Below are positions 63,927-64,000 of a stretch of 64,000 bases of DNA, in pieces (the stretch's first letter is position 1; every line of letters begins with the position of its first letter). This stretch comes from Actinoplanes sp. KI2. GTDB lineage: Bacteria > Actinomycetota > Actinomycetes > Mycobacteriales > Micromonosporaceae. The stretch is from assembly GCF_025630775.1 (NCBI RefSeq), contig NZ_JAOSZE010000013.1, positions 1 through 64,000 on the forward strand, written 5' to 3'. The notes under the pieces were generated by a model, which had not been told where the DNA came from, searched no databases, and saw only the letters and a list, made by a program, of their open reading frames with translations. The translations under genes and the position numbers were made by a program.

Positions 63927-64000
63927 ATGCGTGTCATGGTCTGGAACGTGTGGTGGCGCTTCGGTGGCAACTGGCGGGAACGCGAGCAGAGCATTCATGC
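63927..64000 (+). CDS. Endonuclease/exonuclease/phosphatase family protein, N-terminal fragment
   Basis: The frame from the ATG at 63927 reads RVMVWNVWWRFGGNWREREQSI, the typical opening of EEP-family proteins, in which the Asn after Trp helps bind the metal. The gene runs out of the window after 24 codons. It starts 13 bases after the VOC gene, so it may belong to the same operon. Confidence 0.7.
   Translation, partial: MRVMVWNVWWRFGGNWREREQSIH

Overview
The window comes from a very GC-rich actinomycete. The gene set suggests Micromonosporaceae, with an Actinoplanes-like organism as the best guess: F420-type luciferase-like oxidoreductases including an F420-dependent glucose-6-phosphate dehydrogenase, Lsr2, two FliA/WhiG-type sigma factors, a HelR-type helicase, topoisomerase IV (ParE/ParC), DUF397 and DUF6082 proteins, and several giant AAA/LuxR regulators. 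This assignment rests on family recognition only. No rRNA, tRNA, CRISPR array, insertion sequence or phage was seen.

Layout. 1-11.2 kb: a truncated repeat-tailed lipoprotein, a minus-strand operon (luciferase-like oxidoreductase, HAD phosphatase, alpha/beta hydrolase), a glycosyltransferase, then a minus-strand pair in which an ECF sigma factor fused to an anti-sigma zinc motif, a membrane segment and an extracellular glycoside hydrolase precedes fgd. Divergent from these is a small signalling group (RsbW-like kinase, SpoIIE-type phosphatase, MarR regulator, oxidoreductase), followed by a long hairpin and lsr2. 11.4-20.4 kb: a D,D-carboxypeptidase, two paralogous FliA-like sigma factors flanking helR and a lipoprotein, and a DEAD-box helicase with a repeat tail. 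20.4-27 kb: two AAA/LuxR regulators with small enzymes between them.

27.1-30.6 kb reads as a lower-GC accessory patch: a 34-codon leader ORF coupled to an ECF sigma factor, a membrane protein, a DUF6082 protein and a DUF397 protein. 30.6-34.6 kb: a permuted NlpC/P60-like protein, an App1 phosphatase, small membrane proteins and a sirtuin. 34.7-45.1 kb is a sugar-uptake locus: LacI regulator, family 5 binding lipoprotein, two ATPases and two permeases of the Opp type, a GH1 beta-glucosidase and a ROK regulator. The likely job is import and intracellular hydrolysis of beta-glucosides.

45.1-64 kb: a methyltransferase, a HAD protein, an intergenic 24-bp tandem repeat, parE-parC, a class III cyclase divergent from a third AAA/LuxR regulator, DUF5995, a two-component system with a downstream lipoprotein, and a 1,012-residue secreted CBM-GH16-GH2-like-CBM protein preceded by two GAGAGCGCT-type palindromes. 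The window ends with DUF3800-like, VOC and truncated endonuclease/exonuclease/phosphatase genes. Sugar sensing, import and polysaccharide breakdown recur (sigma-GH fusion, LacI/ROK/Opp/GH1 locus, secreted GH), alongside a high density of transcriptional control genes.
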